From positions 21,028,698-21,092,697 of the forward strand of contig NC_049992.1 in assembly GCF_000003815.2 (NCBI RefSeq): a DNA stretch of 64,000 bases, given 5' to 3'. Below are more notes on the stretch, generated by a model. The model was given only the letters and a program-made list of their open reading frames with translations, made no database searches and was not told the origin of the DNA. The DNA is not shown here. Source of the DNA: Branchiostoma floridae (Eukaryota > Chordata > Leptocardii > Amphioxiformes > Branchiostomatidae). How positions within the stretch are numbered: position 1 is the first letter of the stretch.

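Overview
This is animal nuclear DNA: AT-rich, with many short exons bounded by GT/AG splice sites, tRNA-derived SINEs, LINE fragments, cut-and-paste transposons, microsatellites and five 100-base assembly gaps. The protein types (LECT2/M23-like and PAN domains, and long runs of Ig-fold repeats) together with the repeat content best suit an invertebrate deuterostome. A lancelet (Branchiostoma) is my guess. That is an inference, not a database result.

Almost every convincing coding segment lies on the minus strand and joins in consistent reading phase. I read the window as the inside of ONE giant gene transcribed right to left. I recognise 72 coding exons (about 11.3 kb of coding sequence, roughly 3,780 codons). 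There is no start codon with a signal peptide at the right end and no stop at the left end, so the gene runs past both edges.

Protein order, N to C (right to left): (1) 62.8-63.6 kb, a Cys/Gly beta-type segment; (2) 59.6-62.2 kb, about 300 residues of amphipathic helices; (3) 57.9-59.4 kb, a LECT2-like M23 metallopeptidase-fold domain that has lost metal/catalytic histidines; (4) 53.0-54.4 kb, a polar linker and a short SAP-like helix pair; (5) 41.5-49.4 kb, a Cys-containing, Gly/aliphatic beta-rich region of unknown family; (6) 37.6-40.4 kb, a PAN/apple domain; (7) 7.0-37.4 kb, about 13 fibronectin-III-like repeats; (8) 4.5-6.5 kb, a beta-sandwich region that resembles the concanavalin/GH16 fold; (9) 0-4.2 kb, more FN3-like units. 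The whole looks like a very large extracellular or surface adhesion-type protein.

The larger introns are filled with mobile DNA: a 6.4-kb inverted-repeat element with a second foldback element nested inside it (17.9-24.3 kb), a piggyBac-like MITE (24.9-25.8 kb), G/C-run foldbacks (26.0-27.5 kb), SINEs (33.9 and 46.2 kb), LINE remnants (13.8, 36.7, 38.6 and 46.9 kb), a decayed Tc1-like element (42.7-44.0 kb), a foldback (49.8-52.6 kb) and a large-TIR element (56.1-57.8 kb).

The left 10 kb shows several reading-frame disturbances (a TGA, a TAG-containing in-phase exon and two exon-phase mismatches) and an identical 712-bp duplication between assembly gaps. Either the assembly is imperfect there or this part of the gene is eroding.
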